From: Gentiana macrophylla
Lineage: Eukaryota; Streptophyta; Magnoliopsida; Gentianales; Gentianaceae
Assembly (NCBI GenBank): GCA_026214975.1
Contig: JAOBSW010000660.1
Location: 1-64,000 of the forward strand
Direction of reading: 5' to 3'
DNA: 64,000 nucleotides
Shown here: piece after piece, positions 26,673 through 36,508 of the stretch
How positions within the stretch are numbered: the first letter of the stretch is position 1
Layout of the letters: each line of letters starts with the position of its first letter
Made by a program: the position numbers and the translations under genes
Notes under the pieces: generated by a model
What the model was told of the DNA's origin: nothing
Databases searched by the model: none
Seen by the model: only the letters and a program-made list of their open reading frames with translations

Positions 26673-26847
26673 AGGTACTCCCCGAGTCACTGACCTATCC
26701 CACGACGGCATACTCGGAGTGTACTTTGGAATCTGAAATGGTTATGATATGCTTAATGGGTACTAGAATAAGGGATGGGTCTCCATTGCTTTAGAGCAAG
26801 TGGGAGTGATAGTTTGTTGTATTTTAAATAATAGGATGTGCTCTAAA

Positions 26848-26905
26848 ACAATTAATCACATGCTTTCGTGCAAGTGACAATTAATCACATGCTTTCGTGC
26901 AAGTG
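26848..26905 (+). repeat. Perfect 29-bp tandem duplication next to the polypurine tract
   Basis: Two identical 29-bp units (ACAATTAATCACATGC... ending CAAGTG) occupy 26848-26876 and 26877-26905. The second runs straight into GGAGAT and the 3' LTR. The duplication therefore copied the start of the polypurine tract. Confidence 0.9.
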
Positions 26906-26911
26906 GGAGAT
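26901..26911 (+). promoter_or_regulatory. Polypurine tract of the LARD-like element
   Basis: AAGTGGGAGAT ends directly at the 3' LTR start (TGTTAGG, 26912). It is the expected plus-strand primer and matches the form found in Angela/Tork-type Copia elements. Confidence 0.8.
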
Positions 26912-28746
26912 TGTTAGGTGTGATGCCCGAAAGACAATTTTATAATTGTTTTATTTAATAAATGAAATGATGTTATTATTCATATTTATTATTCTCATAT
27001 TTACCGATGTGACAATAGTATTTACACTACAGAAAACCCTAAAGTATATCGTTTATGTAATCACTTAACTCAGTGTATGGGATATACACGGGAGGATTGA
27101 GTTAGTGAAGATGTACTTAAAATACAATTAGCCCATAGTGAAGTTAATCGAGAGTATCGGGTCTCTCCTTTAACGTGCTATTAATGTGCCCAGAACACAA
27201 TAGGTGTGATTGTCTTATCCGGACTTTCGGTTAAGAGAACCTAATAGGGCATTTATATATGATAGATATATCATATAAGGCTGGACCGATTTGATTAGAG
27301 TTCACGATATAATTCCGTAATCGAGAAGTCTTATCGAATCAATGGATGATCATATTTATGGATATATCTTAATCCCGAGGTGATCACGATACCAACCGCT
27401 TGAATCAAGATGAGGTTTGACTTGACGGTTAAGGATTACACCGAGTCTGCGTGGTCCGAATTACCCCATCTTGGCATTGTAATTGGATTTAGTGAGTAGT
27501 CTGTTTTATCACAGATACGGAATCCATTCCTTCCATTTATGGAAGTAGATAGACAGTTCCCTTATTTGTTAATCCTAGAAACTGATCGATCGCGCGAGTT
27601 CATATCACACTGATTGATCACCAGTGAGTTGTATGAATTAATTGATCACTAGGGGGTTAATGGTAAATAAGGATAAGAGGTTCTAAAAAGGGTTAACGGT
27701 AACTTCCCGATTTAGAATGAACAGCCTATGGAGGATTAATCCATATGTAATGATTATATCAATGGATGCTTATTATCATTCTCATGAAGAGATAAATATA
27801 ATCTCATAATCGGAGGAGTGCAGTCACGGGATTATGGTGGCATATTCCTGTGATTGATTTATCAAATATAATTATTACGTTTCGTAAGCTAATTATTTAT
27901 TTGATTTATCGGAGCCGCTGATTATTAGTCCATGGTCCCCGACGTGCCTCCAATATAGCATAGCTATTCTCGGACGTCGAATCCTAATAATATTAATTTA
28001 ATTCTTGGTAGAATTGAATTATAACGATATGTGAATTAATTGTTTAGTGAACTATTAAATTAGTTTGGACTAAATAATTAAATATGTGGAAAAGACATTT
28101 TCCATAATCTTGGCAAATTAGTGTGTATAAAAAATCATATTGACTAGGTCAAATTTGATTAAAATTTCGCCCATATGCATGTTATGGTAACAAGGAATTA
28201 GTTTTCTTGTGTATTAATAAGACATGTGCACAAAATATTTATTAGATAAATATTTATGGTGAGAAATAAAGATAAATATTATTCTAGATTTGTTCTAGAA
28301 TATTATGGAATTATCTTTTATTTATTGGATTATTTATTTGCAAAATAAAAATCTTTGGAGGTTAAGTTTTACTCTCCTATATAAAGAGAGTTCTCCCAAA
28401 CCTTACACACACTTGAATATTTCGACTTCTCTTAGAGAGAAGGAGCAAAAATTCGGCCAAGGGGTTAAGAGGAAAAATCTTGGAGGTTTTTCCGGGTAGC
28501 ATATCGGAAGGGTTCGAGTCGAGACTTTCCTTCCACCGGGAGTTGCTTGGATCACACGTACGGAAGATCGTGGTGCTCTTCACATCTACTTGCAATCTTC
28601 CTATTGCGGTTCTTCAACTTGGATTTTGAGATCCAAGAGGTATGATCTACAACCCCCTTGTAGATATAGATCTAGTTATTTTATTACGTGTATTTTATAG
28701 ATCTAGATCCTTAAAATCGCTTCCGTTGCGGATGATATTACTAACA
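26912..28746 (+). repeat. 3' LTR of the LARD-like element
   Basis: The 1,835-bp LTR begins TGTTAGG and ends CTAACA, followed by the target duplication AGAAC (28747-28751). It keeps the TATA box at 28377-28386. It is about 98% identical by eye to the 5' LTR. Confidence 0.92.
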
Positions 28747-29324
28747 AGAACCCCTGTTTTGAATGTACTCTACTACAATTATATACAAAATGTTGGGGTT
28801 TTGAGTAAACTATACAATAATTTTATATACAAAAATATGTAAATCCCCGTTAAACTCTACTATACAATTATATACCAAAAAGTTGTAAGCCGCCGTTTTA
28901 AGTAAACTCTACTATACAATTATATACAAAAACTTGTAAACCCCGTTTTGGGTAAACTATACACTACAATCCCCGTTTTGAGTAAACTCTACTATACAAT
29001 TGTACACCAAAAAAGTTGTAAACCGCCGTTTTAAGTAAACTCTACTTTACAATTATATACAAAAAGTTGTAAACCCCCATTTTGAGTAAACAACACTACG
29101 ATTATATACAAAAAGTTGTAAGCCCCCGTTTTGAGTAAACTACACTACAATTATATACAAAAAGTTGTAAACCCCCGTTTTGAGTAAACTACACTACAAT
29201 TATGTTTTGAGTGAACTCTACTACAATTATATACAAAAAGTTGTAAACCACCATTTTTAGTGAACTCTACTATAATTTTATATACAAAAAGTTGTAAATC
29301 CCCGTTTTGAGTAAACTCCACTAT
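28747..29324. repeat. Satellite between the LTR element and the MITE
   Basis: The array resumes at the target duplication with CCCCTGTTTTGAATGTACTC, the exact continuation of the monomer broken at 19309. This piece carries two deletion monomers, GTAAATCCCCGTTAAACTC (near 28850) and CAATTATGTTTTGAGTGAAC (near 29196). The same pair occurs near 17830/18157, 37165/37470 and 40130/40480. It therefore belongs to the ~3-kb super-repeat. Confidence 0.93.
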
Positions 29325-29646
29325 CAGGGGCGGACCCACCCTACGCCCGGGGTGGTCTCAAGCCCCCCCCAAATGGTCACAAGCCCCCTCCCATATGGTC
29401 CCAAGCCCCCTCCAAATTTTTATTATTGTAGTAATAGTGTTAATATTAGTATGTTATGTGTCTTTTTCTTGAACAAAAGGCCTTATATCCTAATGGTTTA
29501 AGAACAAATCCTTATAAGTCTACCTAATTCTAGGTTGTAAGTTCGAATCCCACTACCAACATGTTTTATTTTTTTTCCCGGATTTTTTTTAGCTTTGCAG
29601 TTTATATACCAAGACCTCCCGAAAATTTTTCCTGGTTCCGCCACTG
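29325..29646. mobile_element. 322-bp hAT-type MITE with 8-bp target duplication
   Basis: The insertion begins CAGGGGCGGACCCACC and ends CCTGGTTCCGCCACTG. The ends form imperfect inverted repeats of about 16 bp of the CAGNGGCGGANCCA type typical of plant hAT elements. The host sequence TCCACTAT is duplicated on both sides (29317-29324 and 29647-29654), and 8 bp is the hAT hallmark. The element is too short to encode a transposase. It contains C-rich direct repeats (CAAGCCCCC three times near 29370-29412) and a tRNA-like segment. The equivalent satellite sites near 18270, 37590 and 40595 are empty. Confidence 0.9.
29480..29562 (+). other. tRNA-like segment (A and B boxes) inside the MITE
   Basis: CTAATGGTTTAAG (about 29490-29502) resembles a polymerase III A box. 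AGTTCGAATCC (29540-29550) is a near-perfect B box (GGTTCGAATCC). Their spacing of about 40 bases suits a tRNA. The flanks do not pair into an acceptor stem that I can see, so it is more likely a decayed tRNA or SINE fragment carried by the MITE than a functional tRNA gene. Confidence 0.5.
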
Positions 29647-31859
29647 TCCACTATACAATTATATACAAAAAGTTGTCAACCCCCGTTTTGAGTAAAATTT
29701 ACTACAATTATATACAAAAAGTTTTAAAACCCCATTTTGTGTAAACTTTAATATAATTTTATATTCTAAAAGGTGTAAACACCCGTTTCGAGTAAACTCT
29801 ACTATACAATTATATAAAAAAAGTAGTAAACCCGCATTTTGTGTAAACTCTACTACAATTATATACAAAAAGTTGTAAACACCCGTTTTGAGTAAACTCT
29901 GCTATACAATTACACACAAAAATTTGCAAACCCCTATTTTGAGTAAATTCTACAATATTTATATACATGAAGTTGTAAACCCCCGTTTTGAGTAAACTAC
30001 ACTACAATTATATACAAAAAGTTGTAAACCCCCATTTTGAATAAACTCTACTATAATTTTATATACAAAAAGATTTAATCCCCAGTTTTGAGTAAACTCC
30101 ACTATACAATTATAGACAAAAACTTGTCAACCCCCATTTTGAGTAAACTTTACTACAATTATATACGAAAAGTTTTAAAACCCTATTTTGAGTAAACTTT
30201 AATATAATTTTATATTCTAAAAGGTGTAAACCTCCGTTTCGAGTAAACTCTACTATACAATTATATAAAAAAAATTAGTAAACCCGCATATTGTGTAAAC
30301 TCTACTACAATTATATACAAAAATGTTGTAAACCCCCGTTTTGAGTAAACTCAAAAACAATTATATATTCAAAATGTTGTAAGCCTCCGTTTTGCGTAAA
30401 CTAAATATAATTTTATATTCAAAAAGTTGTAAACCCTTGTTTTGAGTAACCTCTACTATACAATTATATACAAAAAATTGTAAACGCCCGTTTTGTGTAA
30501 ACTCTAATAAAATTATATACAAAAAGTTGAGAACCCCTGTTTTGAATATACTCTACAACAATTATATACAAAATGTTGTAAACCCCGGTTTTGAGTAAAC
30601 TATACAATAATTTTATATACAAAAATATGTAAATCCCCGTTTTGGGTAAACTCTACAATACAATTATATACCATAAATTTGTAAACCGTAGTTTTAAGTA
30701 AACTCTACTATACAATTATATTCAAAAAGTTCAAAACCCCCGTTTTGAGTAAACTATACACTAATTTTATATACAAAAATATGTAAATCCCCGTTTTGAG
30801 TAAACTCTACTATACAATTATATACCAAAAAGTTGTAAACCGCCGTTTTAAGTAAACTCTACTTTACAATTATATACAAAAAGTTGTAAACCCCCGTTTT
30901 GAGTAAACTACACTACAATTATATACAAAAAGTTGTAAACCCCCGTTTTGAGTGAACTCTACTACAATTATATATAAAAAGTTGTAAACCCCCATTTTTA
31001 GTAAACTCTACTATAATTTTATATACAAAAAGATGTAAATCTCCGTTTTAAGTAAACTCCACTATACAATTATATACAAAAAGTTGTCAACCTCTGTTTC
31101 GAGTAAACTTTACTACAATTATATACAAAAAGTTTTCAAACCCTATTTTGAGTAAACTTTAATATCTAAAAGATGTAAACCCCCGTATCGAGTAAACTCT
31201 ACTATACAATTATACAGAATAAGTAGTAAACCCGCATTTTGTGTAAACTCTACTACAATTATATACAAAAAGTTGTAAACACCCGTTTTGAGAAAACTCT
31301 GCTATACAATTACATACAAAAATTTGCAAACCACTGTTTTGAGTAAACTCTACAACAATTGTATACATGAAGTTGTAAACCCCTGTTTTGAGTAAACTAC
31401 ACTACAAGTATATACAAAAAGTTGTAAACCCCCGTTTTGAGTAAACTCTACTATAATTTTATATACAAAAAGATTTATACCCCTGTTTTGAGTAAACTCC
31501 ACTATACAATTATATAAAAAAAGTTGTCAACCCCCGTTTTGAGTAAACTTTACTACAATTATATACAAAAAGTTTTAAAACCCTATTTTGGGTAAACTTT
31601 AATATAATTTTATATTCTAAAAGGTGTAAACCCCCGTTTCGAGTAAACTCTACTATACATTTATATAAAAAAGGTAGTGAACCCACATTTTGTGTAAACT
31701 CTACTACAATTATATACAAAAAGATGTAAACACCCGTTTTGAGTAAACTCGCTTTACAATTACATACAAAAATTTGCAAACCCCTATTTTGAGTAAACTC
31801 TACAACAATTATATACATGAAGTTGTAAACCCCCATTTTGAGTGTACTCTAATACAATT
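29647..31859. repeat. Satellite between the MITE and the Copia element
   Basis: Same monomer family. Marker monomers occur near 29663, 30125, 31090 and 31525, giving spacings of ~462, ~965 and ~435 bp, that is, alternating 9-monomer and larger HORs. The block ends with CAATT (31855-31859), the target duplication of the Copia element. Confidence 0.93.
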
Positions 31860-31939
31860 TGTGGAAATATTATGGTTAATATTACATTATTATTACACTC
31901 ATAACATGTTACAATGTAACGTGTTACTTTTTATCAAGA

Positions 31940-31976
31940 GACATATTAATTGCATTGAATAAACAATTAATATGTC
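31940..31976. repeat. 13-bp perfect inverted repeat in the LTR
   Basis: GACATATTAATTG (31940-31952) and CAATTAATATGTC (31964-31976) are exact reverse complements separated by 11 bases. It lies in the presumed U3 region upstream of the TATA-like box and is also present in the 3' LTR. It could be a regulatory dyad or a structure in the RNA end. Confidence 0.85.
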
Positions 31977-32116
31977 CTAATAATCATAAAGTAACTATCC
32001 TTTGTCCTATTATGTAATAGCATAGACATAGCCGACTCTAGCATTTATTGTAGCCGGCTCTAGTTACTTTTACTTTACTAGCTAGGATCCTCTCTTGTAA
32101 GGATCCTCTCTTGTAT

Positions 32117-32127
32117 CTATTTATACT
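32117..32127 (+). promoter_or_regulatory. Probable TATA box of the Copia LTR
   Basis: CTATTTATACT lies about 70-80 bp before the LTR end and is the best TATA-like match in the LTR. The assignment rests only on motif and position. Confidence 0.5.
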
Positions 32128-32196
32128 CATTCTTTCAACATGAATAAATAAGTTGAAGTTTACTCTTGTGTTTATCACATTCTCAAACTCTCTTCA

Positions 32197-32208
32197 TGGT
32201 ATCGAGCC
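32197..32208 (+). promoter_or_regulatory. Primer-binding site (tRNA-Met type)
   Basis: TGGTATCGAGCC follows the LTR without a gap. It matches the canonical TGGTATCAGAGCC apart from one missing base. It primes minus-strand synthesis from initiator tRNA-Met. Confidence 0.85.
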
Positions 32209-32258
32209 TTAAAATCCTCGAATCCATTGCAAATTCTCAAGACCTCTTTGAATCAAGA

Positions 32259-33285
32259 ATGTCTTCATTATCCAAGCTTCCTCACCCTCGAGTTGAGTCC
32301 CGGCTACCTCGCAGATGGGTCACCGACTCTTCATCTTACACAAATCATAGACTTGATGGCAACAACTACTTGCTATGGTCAAGGTCTATGAAAATGTACA
32401 TCTCTGGACAAGGTAAGATGGGATACTGTCTCGCTCTAAACTCCGCCTCGCCAAGATGACCCAGGTTTTGAAGCATGGGATACTACTAATAATCAAGTCA
32501 TGACCATTCTCACAAGATCAATGACAAAAGAGATTAGTGAGAACTTTATGATGTATGATACTGCAAAGGAGATCGGGATAATGCCAGGATCTTTACTCCA
32601 AGAAAGACAATACATCGAAGTGTATGAACTTGAAGCTCAGATTCAAAATTGCAGATAAGGAGATATGTCTCAGAACTCAATACTTCAACCAATCTGTCTG
32701 CAGGGCATGGCAACACCTAGACATGTTGGAAACTCACCCTGGAATGATGTCAAGGATGTCGCCTTTATAAGGACATTATTGAGAAAAGAGAGTATTCAAG
32801 TTTCTTCTTGGATGAATCCTACTCTTGATGATGTTGGGGAAGAATCCTTGCAACAAAACCTCTCCCCAATCTCAAATCCATGTTTTTGAAGTCAAACATG
32901 AGGAAAGCAGGAGGAAAGTGATGTCTTTGAACTCCCTGGCCGACAACCCCTGGCCGAGAGTGCTACCTCGTGACCATCGGAAGCCTCTTTGAGGTTTCTT
33001 GAGACTGCCGGGAAAGCCCACCGATAGAACTGGAAAGTTGTTCTCGTGAGCACCGCAAGCGCACAAATCACACCAAGGACACTTCTTTGTCGAAGCTACA
33101 TGGCATGCCTAAATCCTCAAACCTACCAGGAAAGTCGAGCGGTGCATGTCCATGAAGAGGAGAATGACAACAAGTTGAATGCTCGGTTCTTTGCATTCAA
33201 AGCTTTCCTCACTCAACAAAAGAAGGTAGTACCTTCACCGACTCGGCTACTCAGGCTAGTCTAGGAGTAAATTCTACTCTTCTAT
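32259..33285 (+). pseudogene. Copia gag remnant (capsid and zinc knuckle)
   Basis: The ATG at 32259 is the likely gag start. The frame it opens carries the Copia capsid signature LDGNNYLLWSRSMKMY (32352-32399), which is part of the UBN2/retrotran_gag type domain. It stops at 32459, and a shifted frame continues from about 32455 with DPGFEAWD and TRSMTKEIS. Further capsid-like pieces occur in changing frames up to about 32930. Around 33035-33110 the nucleocapsid zinc knuckle can be recognised (HRKRTNHTKDTS followed by LHGMP), but two of its cysteines are replaced by Arg and Ser. Gag normally forms the virus-like particle and packages the RNA. This copy cannot make a full product. Confidence 0.85.
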
Positions 33286-33289
33286 TAGT

Positions 33290-33690
33290 AATGAAACATG
33301 GATTGTTGATTTAGGGCCTCCTCCCATATGGACTGTAATAAAAACCTCATAACTCACCATATGCCATGTCAACAAATTCACAATGTTAAGGCTGGCGATG
33401 GATCTATCTCTCGTGCAAAAGGTTTTGGAAATGTTAAACTCACTAACAAGATATGTCTAAAGGATGTCCTATTTGTTCCAAAATTAGATTGCAATCTCAT
33501 ATCCACGTGAGACTTGCAAAAGATTTAAATTGGACTGTTGTTTTTAATAAGAACCAGTGCACTTTCCAGACCCTTCTTCACGTGAAGTGATTGGGAGGCT
33601 AAACCCTCGCTTAGGATTGTATGTGGTCGACCTCTTTGCCAAGACAAAAGATCAAGATGAATCGCCTCACACTGCACTCAAACCTTAGAT
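33290..33690 (+). pseudogene. Copia protease and GAG-pre-integrase remnant
   Basis: The protease opening WIVD lies at 33299-33310, but the catalytic D-S-G is read as D-L-G and is followed by a frameshift. The aspartic protease is therefore dead. The next open piece (33328-33510) holds the conserved stretch NKNLIT...GDGS...KGFGNV...LKDVLFVPKLDCNLIS, which links protease and integrase in Copia polyproteins. A stop follows at about 33508, and the remainder up to 33690 is frame-shifted. The protease would normally process the Gag-Pol precursor. Confidence 0.85.
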
Positions 33691-34560
33691 AATATCATGT
33701 TATGGCATTATAGACTAGGACATCCAAGTTTTGGTTATTTGAAGTCTGTAATTCTGAATTATTTAAAGGATGTAATGTCAATGATCTTCAATGTGATATT
33801 TGTCAATTTGCCAAACTTACCAAATCTGTGTATGCCAAACTACCTTATTTGCCTTCCACACCTTTCACTTTAATTCATAGTGATGTATGGGGACCTTCAA
33901 GGGTAAAAAGTATATGAGGAAAAAGGTGGTTTGTCACTTTCATTGATGATCATACCAGAACACATGGCTGTTTTTAATGAAGGATAAATCGAAGTTGGAC
34001 CAGTTTTTCGGAATTCTACAACATGATCTCTACTCAATTTGACACTAAGATCAAGATCTTAAAGGCGATAATGCTCTTGAATACTATGAGTCAAACCTCG
34101 GTAATTTCTTGATGAATAAAGGGATTGTCCATATCGTTAGATTGTGTGGAAACACCTCAACAAAATGGGGTTCTTTGAGAGAAAGAACAGCACCTCACCG
34201 GAGATGGCTCGATCAATCATGTTCACTACCCATGTCCCAAAGTATATGTGGGGTGAAGCTATATTAATCGCCACATACTTAATCAACAGACTTCCAGCCA
34301 GAGTGTTAGGCTTCAAAACTCCTATCCAAACCCTCCCGACCACACACTCCCGCCTCATCTTATTTCCCAATTACCACCAAAAATCTTTGGTTGTACTGTA
34401 TTTGTTTATATCCATGCCCAACACAGAAGCAAACTTGATCCCAAAGCTCACAAGTGCATTTTCCTAGGATATGCAAAGGACAGGAAAGGTTACAAGTGTT
34501 ACTCTCCTTCTGAAAAGAGATTTTACAATTCTATGGATGTAAAATTCTTTGAAAGGACTC
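33691..34560 (+). pseudogene. Copia integrase remnant
   Basis: The N-terminal zinc finger is recognisable as LWHYRLGHPSFGYLKS (33700-33746) and CDICQFAK (about 33793-33815). In the core the first catalytic Asp is in HSDVWGP (around 33876-33900) and the FIDDHTRT segment follows near 33938. The third motif region is degenerate (KADNALEYY, near 34063). The ERKN part is frameshifted near 34170. The stretch MARSIMFTTHVPKYMWGEA...LINRLPARVLGFKTP (34204-34325) and the C-terminal GYAKDRKGYKCY...FYNSMDVKFFE piece (34465-34557) are well kept. Integrase joins the cDNA to the host DNA. At least one in-frame stop (near 33918) and several frameshifts break it. Confidence 0.9.
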
Positions 34561-34960
34561 CCTACTACAGCAAGTCCACTGAGGTAGTCACTGATGGAAA
34601 CCTGATTGAACTTGACCTAAATCCTTTCCCTCAGCAAACTCTTGAACCTCAAGACTTAATCGACTCTCAAAGATCCTATCGATGCTCAAGAACCTCCCGA
34701 ACCGTAGTCTCATCGACCCAGCCTCTTTGAACTGGAGACTCATCGACACTCAAGAACCTCATCGAGTCACAAAGCAGATGAACCTCAAGACTTAATCGAC
34801 TCTCAAGCTGACTCGCCGACGTTGATGATGAGACTCTATCATATCGTGAAGGAAGGAAAGAGATCTTGCACTACTGATCACTCTATTCATAATTATCTAT
34901 CCTATGATCAGTTATCACCTGTTTTTGCCATGTTTACACAGGACTTGGATTCTCACTCTA
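34561..34960 (+). pseudogene. Integrase-RT linker of the Copia pol, degenerate
   Basis: This low-complexity stretch contains repeated EPQDLIDSQ-like segments coded around 34640-34820, so part of it was duplicated. Copia polyproteins have a poorly conserved linker here. The frame is not continuous with either neighbour. Confidence 0.55.
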
Positions 34961-35760
34961 TTCCTAAGAATATACAGGAAGCTCTCCAACATGATAAGTG
35001 GAAGGTATCAAAGCCCGAAATGATCGCTCCTTGACAACCATACTTGGGATCTCACCACTCTCCCACATGGAAAGAAGACAGTCAGCTGCAAATGGCTGTT
35101 CACTATCAAGTACAATGCTGATGGTACTATTGACAAATACAAAGCTAGACTGGTTGCAAGGGGATTCACTCAAACATATGGCCTTGACTACAAGGAAACC
35201 TTTGCACTGTGGCAAAACTAAACACCTGCCGTGGCATCGATCTCAATTGTTGTCCAACTTGATCGCCTCTACACCAATTGGATATCAAGAATGCTTTCCT
35301 AAATGGTGACCTTCTTGGGGAAGTCTATATGAATGTGCCTCTGGTTTTTCCAACACTCACACTCAAGGGAAAGTTTGCAAATTGAGGAAATCTCTATACG
35401 GCCTAAAGCGGCCCCCCCGGAGCCTGGTTTGGCAAACTCACCACTGTGGTTAAAGCTGCTGGATACCATCAATGCAACTCAGATCACACAATGTTTATCA
35501 AAACAACAAACCAGAAAAGGTCCATTCTTATTGTCTATGTGGATGATATCATCCTTACTGGTGATGACCCTGCTGAGATTCAACACTTGAAGACCCTGCT
35601 GGCAAAAGTATTTCAAGTTAAAGATTTGGGCTACCTCAAGTACTTTCTTGGTATGGAAATAGCTAGGAACAGCCAGGGTATATCTGTTTCACAGAGGAAG
35701 TATGTCTTGGGGACTCTTTGAAGGAAATCGGCATCTTTGGGATGCAAACTCGTCAGATGT
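34961..35760 (+). pseudogene. Copia reverse transcriptase remnant
   Basis: The domain opens with PKNIQEALQHDKWK (34967-35008). After a frameshift it continues as WDLTTLPHGKKTVSCKWLF (about 35045-35101) and KYKARLVARGFTQTYGLDY (about 35136-35192). The first catalytic Asp is in LDIKNAFLNGDL (Asp codon at 35281). LYGLK follows at about 35395. The polymerase motif YVDD is intact at 35536-35547, in an open frame at 35446-35721 with ILTGDD and YFLGMEIA downstream. The enzyme copies element RNA into cDNA. At least three frame changes split it. The reverse-strand frames here (34964-35215, 35631-35828) are shadows. Confidence 0.95.
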
Positions 35761-36470
35761 ATCCCAGAGAGACCCCAAGAATACCTCGTTGCATGGTGAC
35801 ATTCTTTGTCCGAAAGGATCAATATCAAAGACTTGTAGGAAACTCATTTATCTCGTCCCATACAAGACCTGATATTGCATATGGCGTCGATCACAGTTAG
35901 CTTGATTCATGCATTGCCCATCGAGCAACATTGGGATGTTTGTGAACAGGATATCTTGAGGTACTGAAGTCCACTCCTGGCCAGGGCTTACATTTCACCA
36001 AGTCTCCGATAGATCAATCAAGGTCTACATCGATGCCGATTCAATGGATGTCACATTGATGTAAGATCTACCACAGGCTATTGCTCATATGTATGGGGAA
36101 ACCTAGTTACTTGGAGAAGCAAGAAATGACCTCATGTGTGTCAAGAAGCGATCACAAGGCTGAACTCAGTGGCACTTGTACTTGGCATTTGTGAAGCTCT
36201 GTGGCTAAAAAGGGTACTCACCGAACTTCAAAGAACCTCTTCAAAGAACCTATCACACTCACCGTGACAATAATTCAGCCTTATGCATGGCAGAGGATCC
36301 ATCCATCATGATAAAACCAAACATGTGGACATTGATGGACACTTCCTAAAGGAGAAGATTGATGCCAAGATTATTCAACTCCAAGATGTTCCCTCAAAGC
36401 AGATCCCGAATCGTCGATATTCTCACCAAGGCCATACCACCACTTATGTTCAAAGAGATTGAGTAGCAAA
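35761..36470 (+). pseudogene. Copia RNase H remnant and pol end
   Basis: TRPDIAYGV (about 35862-35888) marks the start of the RNase H region. It is followed by a broken STTGYCSY-like segment near 36068-36085, HKAEL near 36154, EALWLKR near 36195 and TKHVDIDGHFLKEKI near 36316-36360. These are standard Copia RNase H landmarks, and they fall in several frames. The last recognisable piece is near 36440, shortly before the polypurine tract. Confidence 0.85.
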
Positions 36471-36501
36471 CTTGGTGTATAAACATATACAACCCAGATT
36501 T

Positions 36502-36508
36502 GAGGGGG
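36502..36508 (+). promoter_or_regulatory. Polypurine tract of the Copia element
   Basis: GAGGGGG directly precedes the 3' LTR (TGTGG at 36509). Its position and composition are as expected for the plus-strand primer. Confidence 0.8.

Larger units (their letters stand above)
22785..26724 (+). repeat. Interspersed motif GACCTATCC-ACGACGGCA (three copies)
   Basis: The motif GGTACTCGCCGGGTCAC plus GACCTATCCTACGACGGCAC lies at about 22785-22833. A diverged copy is at 26673-26724 (GGTACTCCCCGAGTCAC plus GACCTATCCCACGACGGCAT). A shorter form, GACCTACCCTACGGCGGCAC, is at 23001-23020. The recurrence within one non-coding interior suggests internal duplication, or selection for a structural RNA element. 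Confidence 0.75.
19310..28746 (+). mobile_element. 9.44-kb non-autonomous LTR retrotransposon (LARD-like, Copia-derived)
   Basis: The element is complete. It has LTRs at 19310-21136 and 26912-28746, perfect TGTTAG...CTAACA ends, and the 5-bp target duplication AGAAC at 19305-19309 and 28747-28751. It also has a primer-binding site after the 5' LTR and a polypurine tract before the 3' LTR. The 5.8-kb interior carries no recognisable gag, protease, integrase, reverse transcriptase or RNase H, and its frames are broken everywhere. That fits a large retrotransposon derivative mobilised in trans. The AGTGGGAGAT-TGTTAG junction and the LTR opening (TG...GATGCCC with AATAAA-like repeats) resemble Angela/BARE and Tork-type Copia elements, so I infer Copia ancestry. 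The LTRs differ at about 30 positions by eye (~98% identity), so the insertion is fairly recent. The equivalent site is empty near 37070 and 40030. Confidence 0.9.
31860..32196 (+). repeat. 5' LTR of the Copia element (337 bp)
   Basis: The LTR starts TGTGG and ends TTCA directly before the primer-binding site. It contains a 13-bp perfect inverted repeat (31940-31952 and 31964-31976), a tandem pair of GGATCCTCTCTTGTA (about 32084-32115) and a TATA-like CTATTTATACT near 32117. The short length is usual for many Copia lineages. Confidence 0.95.

Noticed and set aside
29480..29562. Functional tRNA gene
   Set aside because: A and B boxes are recognisable but I see no paired acceptor stem, and the segment lies inside a MITE.
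32872..35828. Reverse-strand frames across the Copia polyprotein (32872-33066, 34137-34370, 34964-35215, 35631-35828)
   Set aside because: They lie antisense to clear gag, integrase and reverse transcriptase motifs and are shadows of those regions.
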